This document shows, piece after piece, positions 1 to 10,094 of a DNA stretch of 64,000 nt. This DNA comes from Eudorina sp. 2006-703-Eu-15 (taxonomy: Eukaryota; Chlorophyta; Chlorophyceae; Chlamydomonadales; Volvocaceae): positions 443,404-507,403 of the forward strand of contig BDSI01000063.1 of assembly GCA_003117195.1 (NCBI GenBank), given 5' to 3'. How positions within the stretch are numbered: position 1 is the stretch's first letter; each line of letters begins with the position of its first letter. A program made the position numbers and the translations under genes. The notes under the pieces were generated by a model. It did no database searches. It was not told the DNA's origin and saw nothing but the letters and a program-made list of their open reading frames with translations.

Positions 1-58
1 CACGCCTTAGCACCGACATATCCGGATTGCCCCAAAACAATCGTGATGTCTTTGCCAG

Positions 59-3000
59 GACAGTGAAATGGAGGCCCCTGGGCCCCGGCCAGTAGCCGCC
101 GTCCCGGGCACCACAATCACAGTGGAGGACCTCTTTTACAACGTCCCCACGAGACGAAAGGTGGGCGGGGACCGCCCAGGGCCCCAGCTTGGCCTGAGGG
201 CAGATGTCCCTTGGGGCAAGGCTGGCAGATGCTGGCGGCTGTGAGACATCCGGCCCGGGTAGGCGGCCAGGATTGTAACTCTCGACTCGCCCTTTGCGTT
301 ACGGGCGCAGACTGGCCACACTGGGTATGGGTGGTAGCTTGGGGGACTCGATCGGACGGACCCACTTGGCATGTGTAGTACGCATCTGCGTCCGCGCATT
401 TGACGGTGTGTTTACTAAGCAGCTGGCAGCGTATGGGCTCCCAGGTGTCATGCCTGCCTGAACACAAACCCTGAACCCAAACCTCTGTTTGCAGGCTCTT
501 AAATCCGGCAACGAGGAGTACGGCCTGATCCTGGACGTGGTCGGGCGCTACGCGGTGTACAGCACGGGAGTGGCTTTCAGCTGCCGCCGCCAGGGCGACT
601 CACGACCCGACATCGCCACCACCGCGGCGGGATCGCGGGTGGACGCCGTGAGGGCCGTGTACGGCGCCGATGTGGCAAAGGATCTGCTGCCCTTGAAGCT
701 CACAGTGGGCGGCAGCACGGGGCCGGAGGTGCCAGTGGAGGGACCCATGGGTCTGCGCGTTGAGGTACGTCGGGATGCGTCGAGCTTTCGCGCGGCTGCG
801 AAGTATCCTCTGTTGCCGCACGTCGGAATCGAAGATATGATCATGGAAAATCTGCTTTCAAGAGCTGCTGGATCGTCTGGCGACGCGTAATTAGTGACTT
901 AGCACGGTAAACCTGCTTGTATGTGTGAACCCGCAATGTCGACTTCCGGATGATTAGATTTCTGGGCGGGAACTTCCCCCTCGTCGTCCTGATCAGGGCC
1001 TCATCTCCGGGGCGAATTACGGCACCGGCAAGAAGACGGTCCTGGTGCTGTTCATTAACGGCCGTTGCGTGGAGTGCAACCCGCTGCGCCGCGCGCTGGA
1101 GGGGCTGTACGGGACGCTGCTGCCCAAGGCCTCACGGCCCTGGATGTTCCTTGACGTGCGGCTGCCGCCGAGACAGGTGGAAGTCAACATGCACCCCACC
1201 AAGCGGGAGGTGGGCTTCATGCATCAGGTGCGCGTGCCGGGCTGGACACTGGCGTGTTGGTTGATGGCCAACGGGAGGAACGGGCCAAGAGGTCAGCTGG
1301 GGGCACCATCCGGAGTGCCGTTGACGAGCAAGAATGTTATATGCGGATATGACTAGATGTGATGTGGGAGGAGTCACGTCCACGGATAGCCGGGATGAAT
1401 GTCGGAGAGGGATGCCGTCGAGCCCGACCCAGATCGGATTGTGCATGCTTATCGATTGGTACGAAGACGACAAAGCAGCCACCACACACCAAAGAAGAGG
1501 TATGTCTCGCATGGAGACGGCTCCAGGTGGATGACGTTGACCCATCTGGGTCGTCGCTGTCAGCTGACAACAGCTTTGGCTGCTGCATGCGCATGCTTGT
1601 TGATTCACTCCAGTGTCTCCACATTCAGCAACATTCCCATTCACCCATGCCCGGCATTGTCCTCGCCAGGCTGAGGTCATTGAGGAGATTCGAAGGGCGG
1701 TGGAGGAGAAGCTGCTGGCATCCAACGAGTCCCGGACCTTCGCCACCCTGCAGACGCAGCTGCCCTTCGCGTCGCTGCCGATAACGCAGAAGCAGGCGCA
1801 GCTCGAGTCAGACGGCGGCCGCGGTGGTACCGGCGACGCGAAGGGTGAGGGTGCATCAGGGGAGCCGCATCGTGAGGACGACAAAGAGGAAGGGGCGGAG
1901 GAGGAAGATGCTGAAGGCGACGAGGACGTGGAGGGCACGTCCAAGGGGCGGAGGCGGCGGTCAAGGCCGGCCGGCGGAAGTGCACAGGATCTCAAACGGG
2001 CGCCATCGGGCGCACCGGCACCGTTGCCGTACCGACCGGAGAAGCTTATCCGCGTGGACTTCAGGTGCGTCGCCCGCCACCACTAGCAGTGCACCCTTCG
2101 ACCCAGAAGTTGCAGTGGTTACATATGACTTCAAAGACGGATTCTGATTGTTTGTGCCGCGTCCCAACTCAGGGCTGCCCGCGGCAACCTGTTGTTGACT
2201 GGTTGTCGGTGTGTGCGTGGCCACGGAGAACCACTTAATGTCAACTATTGCCTTCTGATGTTAGCAGTGTTGCGCCAAAGCAACTGCGCGCTTGCTGAGC
2301 TTTCCCAAAAATCCTCGCCGTACCCCACCACATCAGGGCGGGGACGCTGGACACCTTCGTCATCGCCAAGGGCAAGGACAGGAACAGCAAGGACGGCAGC
2401 GCTGGGGGGAACGGCGACACGGCATCAGCTGAGGCCGCACGCGCCGCGGCGATGGGCGGCAACGTGACCCGCCGGCGGTCCGCCGCCGCTCGTCTGCAGG
2501 GCTCAGGGCCCCTGGACGGTGCGGATCTCGGCGTGCGGCAGCATCAGGAGCGGGCGGCAAAGCCCATGCCGGCTGGGCTGCTCACTGCGGAGGTTCTGGG
2601 CATCGGGACGTATGCGGTACGGTGGGCAACAGGAGGGACAACAGTTTGCGCTGCAAGTCACATCATGCCGTCTGCTCGTCACGTTCCGTCGGGTTTCTTG
2701 GGCTGGAGTAAGGCCAGCCATCGGCGATGTGCTCGTGAGGGGCTGAGGTGACGTTGCACCCGATGCAGGCCCAGGGAGTTTCCGACATTGGCGAGGATGA
2801 GGGTGCAGCGGGACCACGGGATGCTGAGGGGGTGTTGGCCGCCCGGCTGCCTGCGCGCCGGGCCTTGCCGCCCATGGCCACGTCGGACCCCGCCGTGTTG
2901 GAGCTGTGGGCAGAGGTGGAGGCCGGGACGCACGCGGGACTGGGCGACCTGCTGCGGGAACACACGTTTGTGGGCGTGGTAAGGACGAGCCACGTGCTGC

Positions 3001-5240
3001 CCGGCGCCGGTCATCGGGCGGTGTGCGGTGGGTGACCCGTAAACTTTGCAGCCGGGTTGGGACATTGGCAGTTCCACGGCGCACGGTGTTATCTTAGCAT
3101 ATGTGGCGGTCGTCCATGAGAGCTGCGGGCGGCTCGTGTCATCCCCCGCATGTACACGGGAGACAGCACGCTGCCTGTACGGTGGATGTCAGTGAGGACG
3201 CCTGCGGTCCGGTCCTCGCCGCACCGCCCCGCGTACCGGCGGCCGCTCTGTCCCTCTCCAGGCGGACGGCACGCTGGCTCTGCTGCAGCACGGCACCCGG
3301 CTGTACCTGGTGGACGTGGGGGCTCTCAGCCGGGACATGTTCTATCAGCTGGCTCTGCGCAGGTGCGTGGCGCGCGGACGTTGGAGGACGAGAGCCCGCT
3401 CTCCGAGCAAGTGGCTCAAGCAAATGGGCCGGACTCCTTATGGGCGGGCCTCTGACAGCAAAGACGCCTTCGGGGGGTACAAGTTCCGCCGCCTCGCCGC
3501 ACTGTACCCTCTGGTTGCGCGCAGGTGGGAGCAGCCGCTGCGACTGGCGCTGGAGCCCGCGCCGCTGGTTTCGGAGCTGGTGATCCTGGGGTTGCAGGTG
3601 TTGAAGGTCAAGGGCGAATGGCAGGTTGGTACGCCCGGTGTAGCAAGGGTGTAGCGACGGCAGCGTGGCGGGGGTTTCAAGTGATAAGCCGTGAATGAGT
3701 CATTTAATCCTGTCGGGGGGCCTTGATGTTCGGCCCAAGTCCCGGTCGTGCCAGTGCTCCACAAGCCTTGCTTTGGATCAAGTCAAGCTGGCAGATTCGG
3801 TCAGGAGCTTGGGGGCGCACGTCGGGAGGTCCTCCTCGATATCTATGGCCACCGTCCGTGTGATGTCGCGCCGAATGCATACCCGCAAGTTTGCGACCTG
3901 CGCTCCGCCCCCTATGTTGGTTTGTTTGCCCCTTAAGCCCGAGGACGGCTCGCCGGAGGAGCTGGGTGACCTGGTCACAGAGCTGCTGCAGCAGAACGGC
4001 GCCACGTTGGAAAAGGAGCTAGGCCTGATCGTGGATGAGCAAGGTTGGTGGCTTGCTGCCCGGTTGAGTTCGACCACGACTCCTCGCCTGGGTTGAACCG
4101 CGGCTGGTGCCGACGTACCCATTTGGCAACGCTTGGTTCGCAGCGGATTCGTCGGCGCCGTAGCACAGGCAACAGGTGGTTGCATGCGAAGGACGTCAGC
4201 TCGTGCCGGCAACTAGCCTCCTACTTCACGTGGCCACTTCAAATGGTACTGCGCAACTGACCGTTTGCTGTGCGTCCATCTGGGCATCTGCGACCGTGTC
4301 GCTTTTTGCTTTTACTCATCTCTTGTGTGGCTGGAAACCATATGGGCGTTGGGATGGTGTTCCTACCGGCCCTGCCCTGCAGGTCGGTTGCGGAGTGTGC
4401 CGCTGCTGCTGGAGGGCCTCCTCCCCGACCCAGCACGACTGCCAGACCTGGTCGTGGCGTTGGCCAAGGACGTGGACTGGGAACAACCGAAGGAGAGGGT
4501 GCGGGCCATTGCTGCGGTAAGTTTGTGGCGATGAGGCGTGACAACAAAGTAAATGGGTTGGAGGGTTCTGAGCGTATGAATGGGTTGGAGGGTTCTGAGC
4601 GTATGAATGATCCGGGGGCCGCGTGTGTGGTGGCCAGGTTCAATCGCAGACATCGTGCTTTAAAATGATCGGCGGGCATGTTCGCCTGCCACCCTGCCTG
4701 CTCAACGCTTTGCTGCTGCAACGCAGGCGCTGGCGGACATGTATGCAGCTCGGCCGCCGCTGCTGCCGGAGGGAGAAGCGGGAGTGGCGGTCGGCTGCCG
4801 CAGGACTGGTGGGCTTGAGGCCGCATCGACAGGAAACGGCGGGACTGGGAGTCCGCATGAGGGCGGGCAGCTGCACGAGGATGCGGAGAGAGCGTTTACG
4901 GAATACGAGTACAAAATCAAACATGTGAGATGAGTCACAACGGCAGAGAAAGTCTGGGGATGGATATGTCTCCCAGCCACCAAAGATTGTCGGTGATGGC
5001 CCTCTGGGTCTCGCCATGAATTGATTAGGCCCCAGGTACTGCTACCGTACTGTCTTACGGCCGATAGAGGTCGGGGCGCAATCTCTAACACGCATTAACT
5101 TGCTGGTTTCTGGCCCCACGCAGGTGATCCTGTCCGCCATGCGAGGCTGTCTGAAACCTCCAAGAGGACGTGCCACGGACGGCAGCTGTGTGCAGGTTGC
5201 AGCGCTGGAGCGTCTGTATCGCATCTTTGAGCGCTGCTGA
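59..5240 (+). CDS. MLH1: DNA mismatch repair protein MLH1 (5' end outside window)
   Basis: MutL-homologue subunit that pairs with PMS1/PMS2-type partners, is recruited by MutS homologues to mismatches in the nucleus, and also acts in meiotic crossing-over. Exons read: 59-160, 495-764, 997-1227, 1670-2064, 2337 to about 2610, 2769-2978, 3262-3362, 3525-3597, 3938-4043, 4383-4516, 4727-4924, 5124-5240. The N-terminal ATPase/transducer part shows ITVEDLFYNVPTRRK, then EEYGLILDVVGRYAVY, LFINGRCVEC and the MutL hallmark VEVNMHPTKREV. The linker is low-complexity and acidic. The C-terminal dimerisation domain shows LREHTFVGVV, LYLVDVGALSRDMFYQLALR, PLLLEGLLPD and ends LYRIFERC, the invariant MLH1 C-terminus that completes the partner's endonuclease site. 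The GHKL ATP-binding motifs lie upstream of the window. No break is seen. The end of the 2337 exon is the least certain boundary. Confidence 0.95.
4552..4605. repeat. Two-copy 27-bp tandem repeat in an MLH1 intron
   Basis: A 27-base unit beginning AATGGGTTGGAGGGTTCTGA is present twice in direct succession, within the intron between the exons ending at 4516 and starting at 4727. It does not touch coding sequence. Confidence 0.9.
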
Positions 5241-5287
5241 TGAGGACGATGTGATTGCGCTCGCCGTGTCTGGAGGGTGTCAGTGGC

Positions 5288-5292
5288 TGTAA
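5288..5292 (+). terminator. TGTAA polyadenylation signal, MLH1
   Basis: TGTAA, the usual chlorophyte poly(A) signal, 48 bases after the MLH1 stop codon. It is a candidate only, because a second TGTAA lies at 5456. Confidence 0.4.
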
Positions 5293-5455
5293 GTCAATGT
5301 CATCGGCGAGTGGAGCTCCGGTTGGTTGGTGCAGACGTTGATAGTGTAGGTGCCCGCGGCGACGTAAGTGGCCGGTAACTGGTGTTAACTGATTGCCGCT
5401 GTGAAAGATTGTCGCTGTGGTACGTAGGCATTTGGCGTATTTCCCCGATTTTGCG

Positions 5456-5468
5456 TGTAACTGTTACA
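5456..5468. terminator. Palindromic TGTAAC-T-GTTACA between convergent genes
   Basis: The 13-base perfect palindrome TGTAACTGTTACA gives TGTAA on the plus strand, for MLH1 which ends at 5240, and TGTAA on the minus strand, for the ankyrin-WW gene which ends at 5761. The rest of 5241-5760 has no coding sequence that I recognise and is noticeably more AT-rich than the exons, as expected for two abutting 3' UTRs. That both genes use this site is inference. Confidence 0.5.
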
Positions 5469-5760
5469 GATTGCCTGTGTGGTCAACCTGACCATGTGTG
5501 TCAAGAGTTATAAATCTTCTCACCAGGGTTCTCACCACTCCAACCATGACCACAATAACCCACCTCATCATTAGCCGATCCTACCCATTCCGTCAATGCT
5601 AGTCGTCCCGTCATACTCGTCCGTCACAGCCCGAACTATTCCGAGTCACAGCGGGCAGCACGACTGCCCTCACCCAGTCGCTCGCGCGCCGCAGCCGCAA
5701 CGGCTACTGCCCCTACAAACTGCTACATTGTAAAATGGATTTATCCGTTGGGCGAAAGCT

Positions 5761-7771
5761 TTACAGGTCATCGGCCCGCACGTAGGCGAGCGGACCAGAG
5801 GCCGGTGGATGCCACGACACCTCGCCGCTGACCTTGTTGAAGAAGTACGAGGCACCACCGTCAGAATCGTCCAGCTTGGTCCAGGCAAGCTCCTCCGGTA
5901 CCTCCCACACGCTCTCACCGGTCTCAATGTTGAACCAGTATGGGCGGTCGTGGGCTGCGCGGCAAGGCGACACCGGACGGCAACGGGTGTCGTTAGGCGT
6001 GCGACCGCAAGGCAGGGCTGTGTGGAGACTTCACACCGGCAGTCAAATCCGCTTGAGGTTGTTGAAAGCCAGCGACAATCACCGCGCGTGCGTACTCACT
6101 CTCGTCCTTGAGCTCGCGCCAGGCGGTCGAGTAGGCCGGGTCCGTGAACGTGTACTCCTTGGTAGCCGAGTTATACCAGCGCTGGTTGACTGACTTGGCT
6201 AGATCAGCAGCCATGTCAGCGGGCAGCTCCACCGGGGTGGTGGTGGATGACACGTGGGCGGCCCAGTTGAGCCACAGCTCCTTGCCGTCCTCGCCGCGAA
6301 TCTTGGCCCAGGCCAGGGCCGGCGGCACGGTGGTCACCTCCTGACCGGTCACTGAGTTGATGTACCTGGCATAGACACCGGAAACGGTCGGATACACATT
6401 AAATCGCGCAAACAGGCGGATACAGAAGGCTCGCGGGCAACAACAGGATGGCGCACGACACCCGGCACGCCCTTCCGTTGGCCCTGCCAACAATTAGGAC
6501 GATTCGACGCTCAGGTGGTCATCCTGCACAACCAGTGCGTATGCATACGCGCTGGGTTGTGAATAGCCCGTTCACACAATTACTTACTTGATCGGGTGGC
6601 CCTGGACGGTAACGCGCTGCCACGCGCAGCTCGGCGGCGGGGTCCAGCGAGCCTCACCCGTCGAGGGAGACCAGTAGTACGTGTTGCCTGCCGGTTTAAA
6701 TTTTTGGCGAGAGGATTGCAAGCGGGTGAAACGGGGCCGCGTCCACATGACCGTTGATCCCTTTGGGGATCCGCTGTAACGTTCATTCGTTGCTGACCAA
6801 TGACGCAGCATGCGGGCACGGTGATAGGCTTAGGAACTGGATGGAGAGTGTCGACAGCAAACACGGTGTTTATCAGGGCAGGTGTGCGCCGCCGGCCATG
6901 TTAGGTCTCCAACTCACCTTCCTTCTCCTCCTTCAGCCAGGTGCCTGGAGCCGACTCAAATGCCAGGGCGCCCTTCTCGTCGTATAGAGCGATGAGGTCA
7001 GCGATCTCCTTGCCGCTTGAGACCGACCGTGCGGCAGCACCGGCCTTATCAGTCTGCGCGGTACGAGGGCACTGCACTCAGAGCATGCCCACTGATACCA
7101 ATAACGACACAGAGCATAGCGAGGAAGCTATCTCACGGAGCGTTGTCTCACAAAGGAACCACGGCTGAGCACAAGGCGCATCAGGGTAGGCGAAGACTCA
7201 CAGCGTCAGGGCTAGCGCCGTGGGCGAGGAGGACGCGAGCGATTCCTGCCAGCCCCTCCTTGAAGGCAACATGCAGCGCAGTAACACCGGTGGCTGGCTC
7301 GAACGCTTTGGCGAGAGCACCCTGCTCTAGGAGCGCAAGGACGGCCTTCTGGTCCTTCGACCGGACGGCCTCCACGAGCGGGAGACGGCGAGCGGAATCT
7401 GGCATATTGACATCCAGGCCCTTTACACTAAGCTCCTCTGTGACCGTTGCCATCTTCTTCTGCGCATTGAAAGGACGCCGTCGGAGTCAGTGCTTGCTGT
7501 CCAGGTCGAACATCGTTCCGGGTATTAGGTCAAACAAACGCCAGGGATGCTGTTGCGGTAGACTTTTGTAATTACGGGGGTTGACAAGTTGTAAGAATTG
7601 TGCGTCGCTTCTTCACCCTTCGACGTCTGGATCGCGACAACATTCTCCGCGCACAACACCCACCTTCTTCAGGGCCGCCACCAGCTTATCAGTTGACGGC
7701 TTGCTGGCCATCGCGGCCACCATAACCATGCTAATCGTAAGAACTGTGAGGGCAGCGCGGTAGCGTGCCAT
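5761..7771 (-). CDS. Signal-peptide protein with ankyrin and tandem WW-like repeats
   Basis: Six exons, in minus-strand order: 7771-7664, 7459-7202, 7053-6918, 6687-6588, 6365-6100, 5954-5761. All phases close to give 353 residues. The ATG at 7771 opens a hydrophobic stretch (AALTVLTISMVMVAAMA), read as a signal peptide or membrane anchor. Residues of about 50-150 carry ankyrin repeats (LPLVEAVRSKDQKAVLALLE, then TALHVAFKEGLAGIARVLLA). The rest is a chain of WW-like units. The clearest is W-(x8)-NTYYW-SPSTGEARWTPPP; others are RPYWFNIETGESVWEVPEE and ASYFFNKVSGEVSWHPPA, and some units lack one Trp. WW domains bind Pro-rich ligands and ankyrin repeats bind proteins, so an adaptor role is likely. 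I do not recognise a named family. A secretory or membrane location is inferred only from the N-terminus. The gene converges on MLH1. Confidence 0.85.
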
Positions 7772-7816
7772 GGTTGCTAAACCTGCGCTTATTCTCTTGC
7801 GACTAACTAGTATAGA

Positions 7817-7824
7817 TTATATAT
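7817..7824 (-). promoter_or_regulatory. TATA box of the ankyrin-WW gene
   Basis: The minus strand reads ATATATAA about 45-50 bases upstream of the start codon at 7771, within GGATATATAATC. This implies a very short 5' UTR of roughly 20 bases. Confidence 0.5.
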
Positions 7825-9273
7825 CCTTATGATCTACATGTCGAAAGTATGAACGTTTATGTACTTGACGCGAGTGTCGGGGGAGAACCGCTACTGCCGT
7901 GCGATTTCCAGTCGTGTCACATGCATGCACCTTGGGACCAAAGTATAGTACCAAACACAGTTTGCTTATGTAATACATGACAGGTCGCGTGAGGTTCAGT
8001 CTGTTGCGAGACAGGGGACCGTCGGTTGGGCCGTGTTGGGCAGGCATCACACCTGTCACTGATAGTCATAAACCACTTCAGGAGGATAACTTCATATCGG
8101 TAAAATATTTTTCGACAATCGGCGCGAATCACATGAGCATTGACAGCTATCAGCACTTGTTCAGACACTCACTTTACGTTCCGGGCCCCTGGCATGATTT
8201 CTGTATAGCTTTAGGTGCATGGGAGACACGCAATCCAGCGAGACGTCTTAGACGTGCCACGTGCGTCCTTCACAGCAGGCGGGACCTTGAGAGGAACACT
8301 TCGGTTACAAGCCGTTACTACCCTGCAACTCACAGTGAGCATATACCGCAGAAGCGCACCCAAGACCATCCCGCGGTTCAGTTCCCGTGCATCGCTACAC
8401 GCACTTCCAGCGCAAATCAGCAAACTTCAAGGCTTATGCCACTCGAAAAGAGCAAGCCACCAACAACCGGCGCACAACCAACAACTGCCAGGTCGCACGG
8501 ACTCCTTTCCTGGGGGAAGCCAGGGGAAGCTCGGGGAGCGCAGGCCACGTGGCACCATGCATGCCGTCCCTACGTTTGCTGGCTGCAGCAACAATGACAT
8601 AACATACCCCGGCTGAAGCGGCACAGCTAAGGCCCCTGTGCGCAACAGCATCCTCATGAGCGTTTGCGGACGGCTGGGCGTTGGCCCCGACAGATTCAGA
8701 CTCGGCGGCAACGCTCTTGTTGGCAAACCAAAATTGTACGGGGTCGGGACCGACCCCGTGCCAGCCTCACCAGATGAGGAAGCTAAGCTACCCAAATCAA
8801 CGACACTGATATGGAATGAATCAATAGGCAATAAGAATGAATCCACCGCCTTCATTCGTTAGTGGGCTTCAACAATCAGGTAGGTTGCCACATCGCGAGG
8901 TTAAGCCCTGCCCACATCTACACGCCGAAAGCACGCGCCGCGCTGGCCCCCTTTCTAAAGTCTCCTCCCTTCGGTGCTCTCACACGTCCGAGGTCGCCAC
9001 ATGTGGGGATGGCGGGCTAGGTCATCCCGGTGAGCACACGTTCAAAATGTAATGTAACCGTTACAAGGTGGACCCGTATCCCGACCGGGTGTTCCAACGG
9101 GCCCAGATAGCTCGTAGGTACCTCGTCTCATCAACCCTTACCAAGGACTGCGCACCCATCCTCCATCACCCGCGGGGGGGTCACGCAGCCATACCGGCCA
9201 CTACACCAGGTTACCAGCGCGCCAGGATTGCCTCTCCTGGAAACCGCGCCAGGCCCGCCTAATCACACGGCGG
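7825..9273. other. No recognised gene; one long orphan ORF on the plus strand
   Basis: This moderately AT-rich stretch lies upstream of the ankyrin-WW gene. It contains a 206-codon ATG-started plus-strand frame (7977-8597) with no domain that I recognise and no splice-site support. A double TGTAA at 9048-9057 is embedded in a second TGTAAC-C-GTTACA palindrome (9053-9065), which could mark the 3' end of an unrecognised plus-strand transcript. A 142-codon minus-strand frame (8427-8855) overlaps it and is equally unsupported. Confidence 0.35.
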
Positions 9274-9345
9274 TGAGGGGACGGGGATTCGAACCGCCGA
9301 TCTCTGGACAGAATGCCAGTGTCTTTCCCATTAGACGACCCCCCC
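9274..9345 (-). pseudogene. tRNA-like sequence, Gln(CUG)-like, degenerate
   Basis: On the minus strand, seven acceptor pairs form (GGGGGGG with UCCCCUC, including G-U pairs), followed by discriminator A. A 4-bp D stem forms (GUCU/AGAC), the T loop is UUCGAAU, and box B is a perfect GGTTCGAATCC. The anticodon arm has only four good pairs (CUGG/CCAG) around an eight-base loop CAUUCUGU, which would expose CUG. The T stem has two mismatches. It is therefore probably a pseudogene or the head of a tRNA-derived SINE rather than a working tRNA. Confidence 0.5.
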
Positions 9346-10094
9346 CCCGACGTTCACGTCGGTCGAGGTCACGAGCCACGAATCGCGGACCGCTGGTCTT
9401 GACGACCCGCCCGGGCGCTGGCGGGTGTCACCCATCCACGGCGATCCTAGATACTCCCGGATAGATCCCACGCGACCATCCTGACATCACCCAGTGCGCG
9501 CTGACTTGCCCACACCTAGTGCCCCATGGGCAATGCCACTGCACGATTCCAACCATGTGACCTAACGACTGCCTGCAATCCCTCTACCTAGGCACCCGAA
9601 AAGGTGTGTGCGCGCCTGCAGGCGGCTGGATGGCGGATGCGGCGGCGTGTGAGATGAGACACGTGATGGTGTCGCAAGAAGCGAGGACACACCAATGGCC
9701 AGGTACGACATTTTGGGCAACCCCCGACACAGCACACGTTCCCCGCGGCCCCTTGCGTGCATCACTGCCCAGGATCCGATGCTCAACGAAGCCGCCGGAA
9801 TGGGACGCACGGCGCGTGGTGGGACGCACCAGCAAAGCGCCCGAGGGAGCATGTCGCGCTCGCCTTCTTTTGGCCGTTCCCTTTCCAAGATTCATCGCCA
9901 GATCCACAGAGGAATTTCCGAACCCCCGTTTGAAAGGCCGGTGTCTCTGTTCCGCAGTACGCAGGCACCGCAACATCCCGCTGACCCGCATCCCGCAACC
10001 GACCGGTCACCCCAGTGACTTGGCTCTCCATGAGTCGTCGCGCACATCCGGCAGCTACCCCCAGCTACCTCCAGCTACCCTCAGCCCCCACGGC
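9346..10094. other. No recognised gene; downstream flank of kinase gene
   Basis: A C-run (9339-9348) abuts the tRNA-like sequence. The rest includes a few overlapping open frames without domains or splice support. It is probably the 3' UTR and downstream region of the minus-strand kinase that ends at 10095. Confidence 0.4.
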
